Notes under the pieces: model-generated
The model's database searches: none
The model's input: the letters and a program-made list of their open reading frames with translations, nothing else
Told to the model about the DNA's origin: nothing
Program-made: the position numbers and the translations under genes
Shown here: positions 56,835 through 64,000 of the stretch, in pieces
How the letters are laid out: every line of letters starts with the position of its first letter
How positions within the stretch are numbered: position 1 is the stretch's first letter
From: Shimia sp047124445
Lineage (GTDB): Bacteria > Pseudomonadota > Alphaproteobacteria > Rhodobacterales > Rhodobacteraceae
Assembly (NCBI RefSeq): GCF_047124445.1
Contig: NZ_CP138921.1
Span: forward strand, 2,790,001-2,854,000
DNA length: 64,000 bases
Reading direction: 5' to 3'

Positions 56835-57710
56835 TCAGACTTTCTTGATCCGGACCTGCGAAAACAGGCCATGCGGGCGGAACACCAGCACAAACAGCAA
56901 AAGCGTGTAGGGCGCGATCTGACTGTAGCCCGCCGGGAAGTAGCGGCTGGCAAAGGGCTCGATCACCCCAACGATCAGCCCACCCATCAACGCGCCCGGC
57001 AAAGAGCCAAACCCGCCAATCACCGCAGCAGCGAATGCCTTGATGCCCAACAACCCCGCGTTGGGATCAATTGCGCCTTTAGAGGCAAAAAGAATACCTG
57101 CGACAGCTGCCACCGCACCGGACAGACCCCAGATCATGCCCTGCACGCGTTTTACCGGAATACCCATGAAGTAGGCCGCCATCTGGTTTTGGCTCGCGGC
57201 TTGCATCGCCAAACCAAGCTTGGTGCGCTGGAAGAACTGATACAGGAAGTAGGTGAGCAGCACGGTCACAACGATCACCGCAATGTCCGCCATGCCCAGC
57301 ACAACGCCACCAATGTTGAAGTCTCCAACGGCAAGTGGGCTTTCCAAGGTCTGTGGCTCATGGCTCCAGATCACACCAGCGACAAAGCGAATGACAAATC
57401 CCAATGCGATGGTCAGGATCACCACCGCCGTTTGGCTTTGGCCAAACAGATGCCGCAGCACAAAGAAGTCGAGCAAGTAACCCAGCACCGCCATGATGGC
57501 GATCGCCAGAGGCGCTGCGATCCAGAACGGCAGCCCCATGTAGTGGGCGTTTGTCAGCCCCAAACACACAAAGGCGCCGAGCATCATGAAATCGCCTTGG
57601 GCGAAATTCACCTGTTCGGTCGCCTTGTAGATCAGCACGAAGCCAAGCGCGATCAAGCCGTAGACACAGCCATTCGCAAGCCCGCTGACGAGCAGTTGCA
57701 CAACTTCCAA
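56835..57710 (-). CDS. ABC permease (LivH-like), module B, TTG start
   Basis: 291 aa with eight hydrophobic segments and LVSGLANGCVYGLIALGFVLIYKATEQVNFAQG. The only start that leaves the first helix intact is TTG at 57710, which has GGAGG five bases upstream. First gene of the module B transporter; the upstream intergenic region holds a 12 bp palindrome. Confidence 0.92.
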   Translation of the reverse strand: MEVVQLLVSGLANGCVYGLIALGFVLIYKATEQVNFAQGDFMMLGAFVCLGLTNAHYMGLPFWIAAPLAIAIMAVLGYLLDFFVLRHLFGQSQTAVVILTIALGFVIRFVAGVIWSHEPQTLESPLAVGDFNIGGVVLGMADIAVIVVTVLLTYFLYQFFQRTKLGLAMQAASQNQMAAYFMGIPVKRVQGMIWGLSGAVAAVAGILFASKGAIDPNAGLLGIKAFAAAVIGGFGSLPGALMGGLIVGVIEPFASRYFPAGYSQIAPYTLLLFVLVFRPHGLFSQVRIKKV

Positions 57711-57839
57711 TGTATCCTCCCGTGCCGGTTTGGACCGGCTTTTTCTATGCTCAGTCTTCGGAGCGAAGTCTTTTGCGTCAAGTCTCCATTCCCCCGCTTG
57801 CGCAAAACTCCGTTACGTCACCTCTCCTTCTCCATACGC

Positions 57840-57851
57840 TAACGTACGTTA
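57840..57851. promoter_or_regulatory. 12 bp palindrome TAACGTACGTTA upstream of module B
   Basis: Perfect palindrome, 130 bp upstream of the LivH start. It agrees with the core AACG-NN-CGTT bound by some TetR repressors of aromatic-acid genes (PaaR type). It may be an operator for a TetR regulator. Confidence 0.5.
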
Positions 57852-57868
57852 TTTCCACTCAACCCAAG

Positions 57869-58984
57869 CTAGATGCCGCGCTGCCGCAAAATCCACTCGG
57901 TGTGATAGCCTGCATCGCCCAGAAACTCGGACAAAGCACGGTCGCGTTTCATAAAAAGCCCCAGGTCCATCTCATCGGTCATGCCAATGCCACCATGCAT
58001 CTGCACGCCTTCTTCCGTGGCCTGCCGCCCGACCCGCGCCATCTTGGCCTTAGCTACACGGGTCAAGGTTTCGACCTCGACACTGTCGTCATCCAATGCG
58101 TTCAACGCCGACGCAATCAGCGACGAAGCCTGCGCCAGTTCGCAATAGAGATCCGCAGCGCGATGTTGCAGCGCCTGAAATTGCCCAATCAAAACGCCAA
58201 ACTGCTTGCGGGTGCGCAGGTACTCATAGGTTTGCTCGGCCGCGGCCTTGGCCACGCCAAGCTGCTCCGCCGCCGCAATTGCGCGCCCTGCCGCAAGCGT
58301 CTTTGCCAAGACATCCTCTGCCGCAGGCCCCTGCGCAAGAATGTCAGCCTCAGAAATTGCGACATCTTCAAAGATCACAGTGGCGGCATTGCGATGGTCC
58401 AGCATCACCTGCGACGCGCGCGTGACGCCATCCGCCATGGGATCACACAACACCAAGCACAGATCATCGTCCCGTTTGGCGGTCACGATCAAACGATCCG
58501 CAATGCCGCCATCCCCCACAAAGGTTTTCCGCCCGTTCAGCCTCAGCGAACCAGACGCGACTGAAACCGTCGTGGCAATACGTTCAGGACGATGTTTGGC
58601 AGCTTCATCCATCGCCAGCGCAACAACGGCGTCGCCTGCGGCAATTTTGGCCGCCCAGTTTTGCGCCATGTCGCCTCCAGCCGAAGCCAGCGCGGTGCCC
58701 GCCAAGATGGCTGAAGACACAAACGGACTGACTGTCAGGTTGCGCCCCAGCTCTTCGGCAATAAGCCCTGCGGCGCGGTAGCCAAGCCCAACCCCGCCAA
58801 GCGCCTCTGGAATCACAATCCCCATCCAGCCCATCTCGGCGAGATCCGCCAAAATCGCACTGTTGGCATCTTCGCCAGCCTCTCTCAGCGTACGGAAGAC
58901 GGCTATGCCATGCCCATCGCGCAGAAACCCCGCCGCAGAGTCGGCAATCAACTGTTGGTCTTCGCTCAAGAGTTCCATGCGCAT
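57869..58984 (-). CDS. Acyl-CoA dehydrogenase, FadE-type small subunit-like
   Basis: 371 aa. Acyl-CoA dehydrogenase fold: GWMGIVIPEALGGVGLGYRAAGLIAEELG, FVGDGGIADRLIV, YEYLRTRKQFGVLIGQFQALQHRAADL and QMHGGIGMTDEMDLGLFMKRD. FAD-dependent oxidation of an acyl-CoA. The ATG at 58984 follows the partner stop directly; a second ATG is two codons later. Confidence 0.9.
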   Translation of the reverse strand: MRMELLSEDQQLIADSAAGFLRDGHGIAVFRTLREAGEDANSAILADLAEMGWMGIVIPEALGGVGLGYRAAGLIAEELGRNLTVSPFVSSAILAGTALASAGGDMAQNWAAKIAAGDAVVALAMDEAAKHRPERIATTVSVASGSLRLNGRKTFVGDGGIADRLIVTAKRDDDLCLVLCDPMADGVTRASQVMLDHRNAATVIFEDVAISEADILAQGPAAEDVLAKTLAAGRAIAAAEQLGVAKAAAEQTYEYLRTRKQFGVLIGQFQALQHRAADLYCELAQASSLIASALNALDDDSVEVETLTRVAKAKMARVGRQATEEGVQMHGGIGMTDEMDLGLFMKRDRALSEFLGDAGYHTEWILRQRGI

Positions 58985-60163
58985 TTACCCCGGCAATTTC
59001 AAAACGGCTTTGGACAAGATCGACAACATCACCTCAGAGGTGCCACCCTCGATGGTGTTGGCCTTGGAACGCAGCCAGTCTTTGGCGGCCTGCCCCGCAT
59101 CATTGGCTGCGCCCTCCCAAACCAGATCATCGCTGCCGCCAGCCGCCACCCGCAGGCTTTGGCGGCGTTTATTCAACTCCGTCCCGAGGTACTTTAGCTC
59201 TGCCGACCGCGCGCCCAATTCATGTCCCGCGCGCATGTAGCTGCCGGTCATGTCCAGATGCGCATCAAAACAGATTTCATCGATCAGAAACTGCCCCAGC
59301 TCCGCGCGCAGCATGGGATCGTCCAAGCGACCTGTGTCGTCCAAACCAATGGCTGCAATCGCATCCGCAGCGAGGTCCGACTTGGCAAAAAGCGCCGAGT
59401 CTGCCGCGCCAATCATTTCGCGCTCGTGGGTCAGCAGGTATTTGGCAATGGTCCAACCCTGCCCGCGTGCCCCAACAATCTGATCTTTGGGCACTTTCAC
59501 TGCATCAAAGAAGGTCTCGCAAAACGGCGAAGCGCCAGAGATCAGCTTGATGGGTTTGGTCGAGACACCTGCGCTTTCCATGTCAAAGAGCAGGAAAGAA
59601 ATGCCGGTGTGTTTCTTCTCATCCGGCTCCGTGCGCACCAAGCAGAAAATCCAATCCGCCTTGTCGGCATAAGAGGTCCAGATCTTCTGTCCTGTGACCT
59701 CAAAGTGGTCTCCCGTATCCACGCCCTTGGTTTGCAACCCCGCCAGATCGGAGCCTGCACCGGGCTCAGAGTAGCCCTGACACCAGCGAATTTCGCCGCG
59801 CGCAATTTGGGGCAAGTAGTGGCGCTTCTGTTCTTCAGAGCCAAACTGCAACAAAGCCGGCCCCAACATCCAGATACCAAAGCTTTGTAGGGGCGGCCGC
59901 GCATTGATGCGCTGCATCTCCTCGGTCAGGACCTTTTGTTCATCCCCACTCAGACCGCCACCACCATAGGCTTTGGGCCAGCTTGGCACTGTCCAACCCT
60001 TGGCGGCCATGACCTCCAACCACTGCTTTTGGGCTGGCGAGCGAAACACAAACTTGCGCCCGCCCCAACAGATGTCGTCCTCGCCCATCGGCGTGCGCAT
60101 CTCCGCCGGGCAATTGACCTCCAGCCACGCGCGGGTCTCGCTGCGAAATGTGTCGATGTCCAT
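58985..60163 (-). CDS. Acyl-CoA dehydrogenase
   Basis: 392 aa from ATG 60163 with GGGAGGG upstream. Contains WPKAYGGGGLSGDEQKVL, GEIRWCQGYSEPGAGSDLAGLQTK and NTIEGGTSEVMLSILSKAVLKLPG. Paired with the following acyl-CoA dehydrogenase; such pairs often form heteromeric enzymes that act on sterol or aryl-alkanoyl side chains, which is suggestive only. Confidence 0.92.
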   Translation of the reverse strand: MDIDTFRSETRAWLEVNCPAEMRTPMGEDDICWGGRKFVFRSPAQKQWLEVMAAKGWTVPSWPKAYGGGGLSGDEQKVLTEEMQRINARPPLQSFGIWMLGPALLQFGSEEQKRHYLPQIARGEIRWCQGYSEPGAGSDLAGLQTKGVDTGDHFEVTGQKIWTSYADKADWIFCLVRTEPDEKKHTGISFLLFDMESAGVSTKPIKLISGASPFCETFFDAVKVPKDQIVGARGQGWTIAKYLLTHEREMIGAADSALFAKSDLAADAIAAIGLDDTGRLDDPMLRAELGQFLIDEICFDAHLDMTGSYMRAGHELGARSAELKYLGTELNKRRQSLRVAAGGSDDLVWEGAANDAGQAAKDWLRSKANTIEGGTSEVMLSILSKAVLKLPG

Positions 60164-60221
60164 GCAAACGCCCTCCCAAGGCCTCCGCCTTGTGGAGCGG
60201 AGATTGCACCTCTGAGGCAAA

Positions 60222-60237
60222 CATACTACTGAGTATG
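60222..60237. promoter_or_regulatory. Palindrome between the dehydrogenase pair and the TetR gene
   Basis: CATACT-ACTG-AGTATG, perfect 6 bp arms, in the 129 bp divergent gap. Most likely the operator of the adjacent TetR regulator. Confidence 0.6.
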
Positions 60238-60292
60238 CTGTCAACGGAGGCGAACTGCACGACGTTGCGTTAATCGAATCCTGTGAGGCCCT

Positions 60293-60913
60293 ATGGCGGA
60301 CACCAAAATGACAGCGATGAGTGCCTCAAAGGCCGAGATTTTGGATGCCGCTGCCGAGGTGTTTATGCGACTAGGGGCAGACACCGCGTCAATTGACGAC
60401 GTGGCGCGTCAGCTTGGGTCCACCAAGGGGCGGATTTATCATCACTTCCCGTCCAAAGGCGTTCTACTGGCCGAAGTCTGCCTGCGCGCGGCGGACTTTG
60501 TGCTGCAAAAAGTCCCGCCGGTTATTGCGCCGAACGCCTCGCCAGAAGAGAACTTGCGGCAGATGATCCTGACCCATATTCCGGAAGTTCTGCGCACGCT
60601 GCCTTATCACAAGGTGATCATTCAATCCTATGTCGGCGTTCAGCAGAAATCGACCACTGCGCTGGAGCGCGAACTGTTTGCGCAAATCCAACAGGAGCGG
60701 AAAGCTTACGAGAATCTGTTTCGGGACGTCCTGCAAGACGGCATGAAAGACGGTAGTTTCCGCACACAAAACACCTCCATCGCCCTGCAATCGCTGCTGC
60801 TTCTGATCAACGCACCGGTGTTCTGGTACCGCCCGCGCACAGATGAGCCAGAGTCGTTTGTAGGGGACCTCAGCGCCCAATTGGCAGATATGGCGCTGGC
60901 GGCGTTGCGGTAA
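60293..60913 (+). CDS. TetR family transcriptional regulator
   Basis: 206 aa. DNA-binding domain AEILDAAAEVFMRLGADTASIDDVARQLGSTKGRIYHHFPSKGVLL and an all-helical ligand domain with WYRPRTDEPE near the end. Divergent from the acyl-CoA dehydrogenase pair; an acyl-CoA-responsive repressor of that operon is the simplest reading. Confidence 0.9.
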   Translation: MADTKMTAMSASKAEILDAAAEVFMRLGADTASIDDVARQLGSTKGRIYHHFPSKGVLLAEVCLRAADFVLQKVPPVIAPNASPEENLRQMILTHIPEVLRTLPYHKVIIQSYVGVQQKSTTALERELFAQIQQERKAYENLFRDVLQDGMKDGSFRTQNTSIALQSLLLLINAPVFWYRPRTDEPESFVGDLSAQLADMALAALR

Positions 60914-60962
60914 GAGGGGCCTGCCCCTCTTGGGCCGGAGGCCCAATTCACCCCGGGATTTT
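60914..60962. repeat. Two hairpins and CCCCGGGATT element, copy 2
   Basis: GAGGGGC-CT-GCCCCTC (60914-60929) directly after the TetR stop, then TTGGGCC-GGA-GGCCCAA (60930-60946) and ACCCCGGGATTTT. Same layout as the element at 26122-26152. Confidence 0.55.
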
Positions 60963-60980
60963 GCGGGAATGAGAAGCGCG

Positions 60981-60999
60981 TTAAGGCGCCCTTAACCAT
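60981..60999 (+). promoter_or_regulatory. CtrA-type site
   Basis: TTAA-GGCGCCC-TTAA followed by CCAT: a perfect TTAA-N7-TTAA, as bound by the cell-cycle regulator CtrA. No protein gene lies downstream on the plus strand before the hairpin at 61048. Confidence 0.6.
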
Positions 61000-61047
61000 A
61001 AGTTGCCAAGATGTTCCTGCGGAACAGGCTGGGAAGCCGATGGCCGT

Positions 61048-61129
61048 GAATGAGAAGACACCCTGATATCCTGTAAGCATCGCGCAATGTCGACCGGCAG
61101 GTATCAGGGTGTCTTTTGTTTTCTCATTC
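61048..61129 (+). terminator. Long terminator-like hairpin
   Basis: GACACCCTGATATCCTG (61057-61073) pairs with CAGGTATCAGGGTGTC (61098-61113) with one bulge, then TTTTGTTTT. Outer arms GAATGAGAA (61048-61056) and TTCTCATTC (61121-61129) can add a second stem. It ends transcription from the left, and may partly do so from the right for the kinase gene. Confidence 0.8.
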
Positions 61130-61191
61130 CCCAAAAATCCCCGCCGGAGGCCCCCATTGGAACCACCAGCGCAGGACTTTGAGTTGGCGCC

Positions 61192-62178
61192 TCACCCGAT
61201 CAAACCGGCCTTCTGAAACAGCGCTTTGATGTCCGCCTCAGGCCGCGCGCCATAGTGGCTGATGACCTCTGCCGCGGCGATGCAGCCCATTTTGCCGGAC
61301 ACTTCCAGCGACTGGCCAGTGGCCACACCATAGAGGAAGCCACAGGCAAACTGGTCGCCGGCACCGGTGGCATCCACAGGCACAATCTCATTCACCGGCA
61401 CGGTGGCCTCTTCATCGCCGCTGATCAGCACCACGTCCTGACCGGAGCGGGTGCACACAACCATGCCACAATCCTGTGCCGCCTTCTCAAGAGCCGCGCT
61501 CAGATCGGTTTGATACAGAGACTGCCATTCATGCTCGTTGCCAATCACAAAATCGAGCTCTTTTACCAAGCGGCGGAAGTCGTCCCGGTGGCGCTCCACG
61601 CAGAAGGGGTCAGACAGGGCAATACCCGCTTTGCCGCCGCCGTCCTGGCAGAGCTTGGCGGCCCGCTCAAAGGCGGCTTTGCCTTTGGGTTTGTCATAGA
61701 GATAGCCTTCCAGGAACAACAGTTGCGCCTGGCCGGCCACATCATCGGAGACATCATCCGGCCCCACTTCGGACGAGATACCCAGATAGGTGTTCATTGA
61801 ACGCTCGCCATCTGGGGAGACAAAGATCATCGAGCGCGACGTGGGCAGGTCATCGCCCTCTACCAGCGGATTCACAAAATCGGTGCCGTCAGCCTGCATC
61901 TCGCTGGCGTAAAACTGCCCCAGCGCATCGTCGCTCACCCGCCCGATAAACCCAGTCGACAGGCCCAGCGCGCCCAGACCCGCCAGCGTGTTGGCAACGG
62001 AACCACCCGGTGCCTGCTTGCGGTTGGTCATGCCGGCATAGAGCATCTCGCCGCGCTCTTTTTCCACCAGCTGCATGATGCCTTTCTGGATGCCCATCAG
62101 GTCCAGAAAGCTGTCATCGGATTGGCTGATCACGTCAACAACGGCGTTGCCGATGCCAACCACTTGGTATTGGGTCAT
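61192..62178 (-). CDS. PfkB-family carbohydrate kinase, adenosine kinase-like
   Basis: 328 aa. GGSVANT (58-64) and the anion-hole motif DATGAGD (269-275) with catalytic Asp275. The N terminus YQVVGIGNAVVDVISQSDD and the length match the adenosine kinase branch. It phosphorylates a nucleoside or sugar with ATP. The start overlaps the nth stop as ATGA. Confidence 0.88.
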   Translation of the reverse strand: MTQYQVVGIGNAVVDVISQSDDSFLDLMGIQKGIMQLVEKERGEMLYAGMTNRKQAPGGSVANTLAGLGALGLSTGFIGRVSDDALGQFYASEMQADGTDFVNPLVEGDDLPTSRSMIFVSPDGERSMNTYLGISSEVGPDDVSDDVAGQAQLLFLEGYLYDKPKGKAAFERAAKLCQDGGGKAGIALSDPFCVERHRDDFRRLVKELDFVIGNEHEWQSLYQTDLSAALEKAAQDCGMVVCTRSGQDVVLISGDEEATVPVNEIVPVDATGAGDQFACGFLYGVATGQSLEVSGKMGCIAAAEVISHYGARPEADIKALFQKAGLIG

Positions 62179-62819
62179 AGGTTCTTGTCCTCAAATAGGC
62201 AGAGATCGCGGATGAGACAGGTGCCGCACAGGGGCTTGCGCGCCTTGCACACGTAGCGGCCGTGCAGGATCATCCAGTGATGGGCGTGGAGTTGGAAATC
62301 CACGGGAATTTGGTCTTCGATGGCGCGTTCGACTGCGACCACATCTTTGCCGGGGCAGACCCCGGAGCGGTTGCCGAAGCGGAAGATATGCGTGTCTACG
62401 GCCTGGGCCGGATAGCGCCACCACATGTTCAGCACCACATTGGCGGTCTTACGCCCCACACCTGGCAGGCTTTCCAGGGCTGCGCGTGAGTTGGGTACCT
62501 CACCGCCGTAGTCGTCCACAAGAATGCGGCTGAGCTTAATCACGTTTTTTGCTTTGTTGCGGTAGAGGCCGATGGTCTTGATGTGCTCAATCACCTGCTC
62601 TTCACCAAGGTCCAGCATCTTTTGCGGGGTGTCCGCAATCTTAAAGAGCTCTTTGGTGGCGCGGTTCACGCCCACATCGGTGGCCTGCGCCGACAAGGCC
62701 ACGGCCACCACTAACGTATAAGCGTTGACGTGATCGAGCTCGCCCTCGGGTTCGGCTTCGGCTGCCTCAAACCGGGTGAAGATTTCCCGGATGGTATGAT
62801 AATCAAGTTGCTTTGCCAT
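62175..62819 (-). CDS. nth: Endonuclease III
   Basis: 214 aa from ATG 62819. Helix-hairpin-helix LPGVGRKTANVVL with catalytic Lys124, Asp142 in VDTHIFR, and the [4Fe-4S] cysteines Cys191, Cys198, Cys201 and Cys207 (C-X6-C-X2-C-X5-C). These fit E. coli Nth numbering plus four. It removes oxidised pyrimidines and nicks the strand. Coupled to the PfkB kinase. Confidence 0.97.
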   Translation of the reverse strand: MAKQLDYHTIREIFTRFEAAEAEPEGELDHVNAYTLVVAVALSAQATDVGVNRATKELFKIADTPQKMLDLGEEQVIEHIKTIGLYRNKAKNVIKLSRILVDDYGGEVPNSRAALESLPGVGRKTANVVLNMWWRYPAQAVDTHIFRFGNRSGVCPGKDVVAVERAIEDQIPVDFQLHAHHWMILHGRYVCKARKPLCGTCLIRDLCLFEDKNL

Positions 62820-63550
62820 CTGGCCGTTAATGCACGGACAGGCTGCTGCAAGCAAGGGCCGGATACGGAGCGAACGGACGTCGATCAACCCAGAGCGTCA
62901 AACCGATGCAAGTGAGTCGTGCTGAAACTGTGGGCGATTCCTTTTTTGCGACTCGCCGGCCGGCAAAACGGCTGTGGCAGAGGCGCAACAACCAGATGTG
63001 GCCACTGCCCGCAAAAGGCAGACAAAATCGGGGTTTTAGACCCGACTCCGAGCGGTTTTTTCATCCACAACGCCCGGGGATAATCTTGTGAATGCCCTGC
63101 CTTAGAATAGATCAAATCTTTCTTTAAGTTTGTTTTAATACAAACACTTAGCATCCTGTGGATAGATTCTTTTTGGCGAATGCCTGAGTCAAGATCGAAG
63201 TTCAGTTGCCGGATTTGGCACCAGCTTGTTAGGTTCTCTCAGCGATTCATTTCGCCTTGGGGGGGACAGACGCCGACACACGGTGGCTTTGCCATACTGG
63301 GTGACTGAGACCACCGCGCTTTTGGGAGTGCGGTGTCGATGGTTTCCGGGGTGTTCACCTGTTCCACAAAGCAGCGCATCAGCGCGCCGATGGCAACACG
63401 CAACCGGAGAGTAGGGACCTCCGGCATGGTTGTGTTTTGCCTGACGCAGCTTTGCCGTTCACGGCACCTTGGCGGGATGTGTCACGGGACATAAAGGCAG
63501 AGACCGGGCTCAGCCCGGCACTAAAGACGTGTGAAGGAATACGGGGACAG
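62820..63550. promoter_or_regulatory. dnaA upstream control region, possible chromosomal origin
   Basis: 731 bp with no gene. It holds DnaA-box-like sequences TCATCCACA (63061-63069) and, reversed, CTATCCACA (63157-63165), each one mismatch from TTATCCACA; a perfect TTAA-N7-TTAA CtrA-type site (63124-63138) in an AT-rich stretch between them; and seven GANTC sites at 62914, 62936, 62950, 63044, 63165, 63186 and 63244. Confidence 0.5.
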
Positions 63551-64000
63551 ATGACTGACGACACATGGGGCACCATCCGACAGGACCTACTCAAGACTGT
63601 GGGTCAAAACAACTTCAAAACCTGGATTGAGCCTGTCAATTTTTCCGAACTGAAAGATGGCGTGGCCACCTTTCATGTGCCGACCAATTTCATCGGCAAC
63701 TACGTGTCGCAAAATTATGGCGATCTGATCCTGCATCAGCTGAACCAGAATGGCGCAGACGTGCAGCGCATGCAGTTCAAAGTGGCCGCCAAGACCGCTG
63801 CACCGCGTGCAGCCGCCGCACCAAAAGCCGCTGTGCAAAAAGCCAGCGCCGCCGCAAAACCGGCCGTGAGCGCGGCTTCCGACAGCGGCGACATGGGCAT
63901 GACCGGCGCGCCACTGGATGCGCGCTTCACCTTTGACAATTTTGTGGTGGGCAAGCCAAACGAACTGGCCAATGCCGCTGCGCGCCGCGTGGGCGAAGGC
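63551..64000 (+). CDS. dnaA: Chromosomal replication initiator DnaA, 3' truncated
   Basis: 150 codons to the window end, all open. Starts MTDDTWGTIRQDLLKTVGQN; domain I (to about 85, with FKTWIEPVNFSELKDG), a long Ala-rich linker (about 85-120) and the first residues of the AAA domain (LDARFTFDNFVVGKPNELA). It unwinds the origin and loads the helicase. GGGGAC lies just upstream of the ATG. Confidence 0.97.
   Translation, partial: MTDDTWGTIRQDLLKTVGQNNFKTWIEPVNFSELKDGVATFHVPTNFIGNYVSQNYGDLILHQLNQNGADVQRMQFKVAAKTAAPRAAAAPKAAVQKASAAAKPAVSAASDSGDMGMTGAPLDARFTFDNFVVGKPNELANAAARRVGEG

Overview
The window looks like a chromosomal segment of a marine alphaproteobacterium of the Rhodobacteraceae (Roseobacter group). 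This is inferred from the 16S-tRNA-Ile-tRNA-Ala-23S-5S operon, CtrA-type motifs (TTAA-N7-TTAA), GANTC clustering upstream of dnaA, and the style of the DinB, PyrF and Dgt proteins. No phage, insertion sequence or CRISPR array was seen. Gene density is high, and nearly all long antisense frames are shadows of GC-rich genes.

Layout. 1-4.5 kb: the end of an RpiR-type regulator, then a minus-strand cobalt ECF transporter operon (DUF4198/NikK-like, CbiM, NikL-like, CbiQ, CbiO) behind a clear cobalamin riboswitch. 4.9-15.4 kb: an accessory stretch with an MFS transporter, a secreted HSL-type hydrolase, a DJ-1/PfpI protein, a haloalkane dehalogenase, an SDR, LysR regulators and three decayed genes (a membrane fusion protein, an AraC regulator with three in-frame stops, and an NmrA-like gene with a stop and a frameshift). 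15.8-21.6 kb: one rRNA operon on the minus strand with its promoter. 21.9-38.1 kb: mainly housekeeping genes, including an SHMT-like enzyme with a divergent LysR, msrP-GDCCVxC-msrQ, a membrane-anchored glutamate-synthase-like protein, HAD, dgt, clpB, pyrF, NUDIX/dinB head to head, a CDF transporter and a TetR regulator.

38.2-60.9 kb: two consecutive branched-chain-type ABC importer modules. Module A carries a PaaK-like ligase, a LivF, a binding protein, a LivM, an 85-residue membrane protein, a LivH, a LivG and a long-chain acyl-CoA ligase. A divergent PAS hybrid histidine kinase and an OmpR-type response regulator follow. Module B carries a binding protein, a second long-chain ligase, LivF, LivG, LivM and LivH, then two acyl-CoA dehydrogenases and a divergent TetR regulator. 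The simplest reading is uptake of carboxylic acids, activation to CoA thioesters at the membrane, and first-step dehydrogenation. The substrates cannot be read from the sequence.

60.9-64 kb: an intergenic region with a perfect CtrA-type site and a long terminator hairpin, then a PfkB-family (adenosine) kinase coupled to endonuclease III. A 731 bp control region follows, with DnaA-box-like sequences, another perfect CtrA-type site and a GANTC cluster, and then the start of dnaA, which runs off the window.
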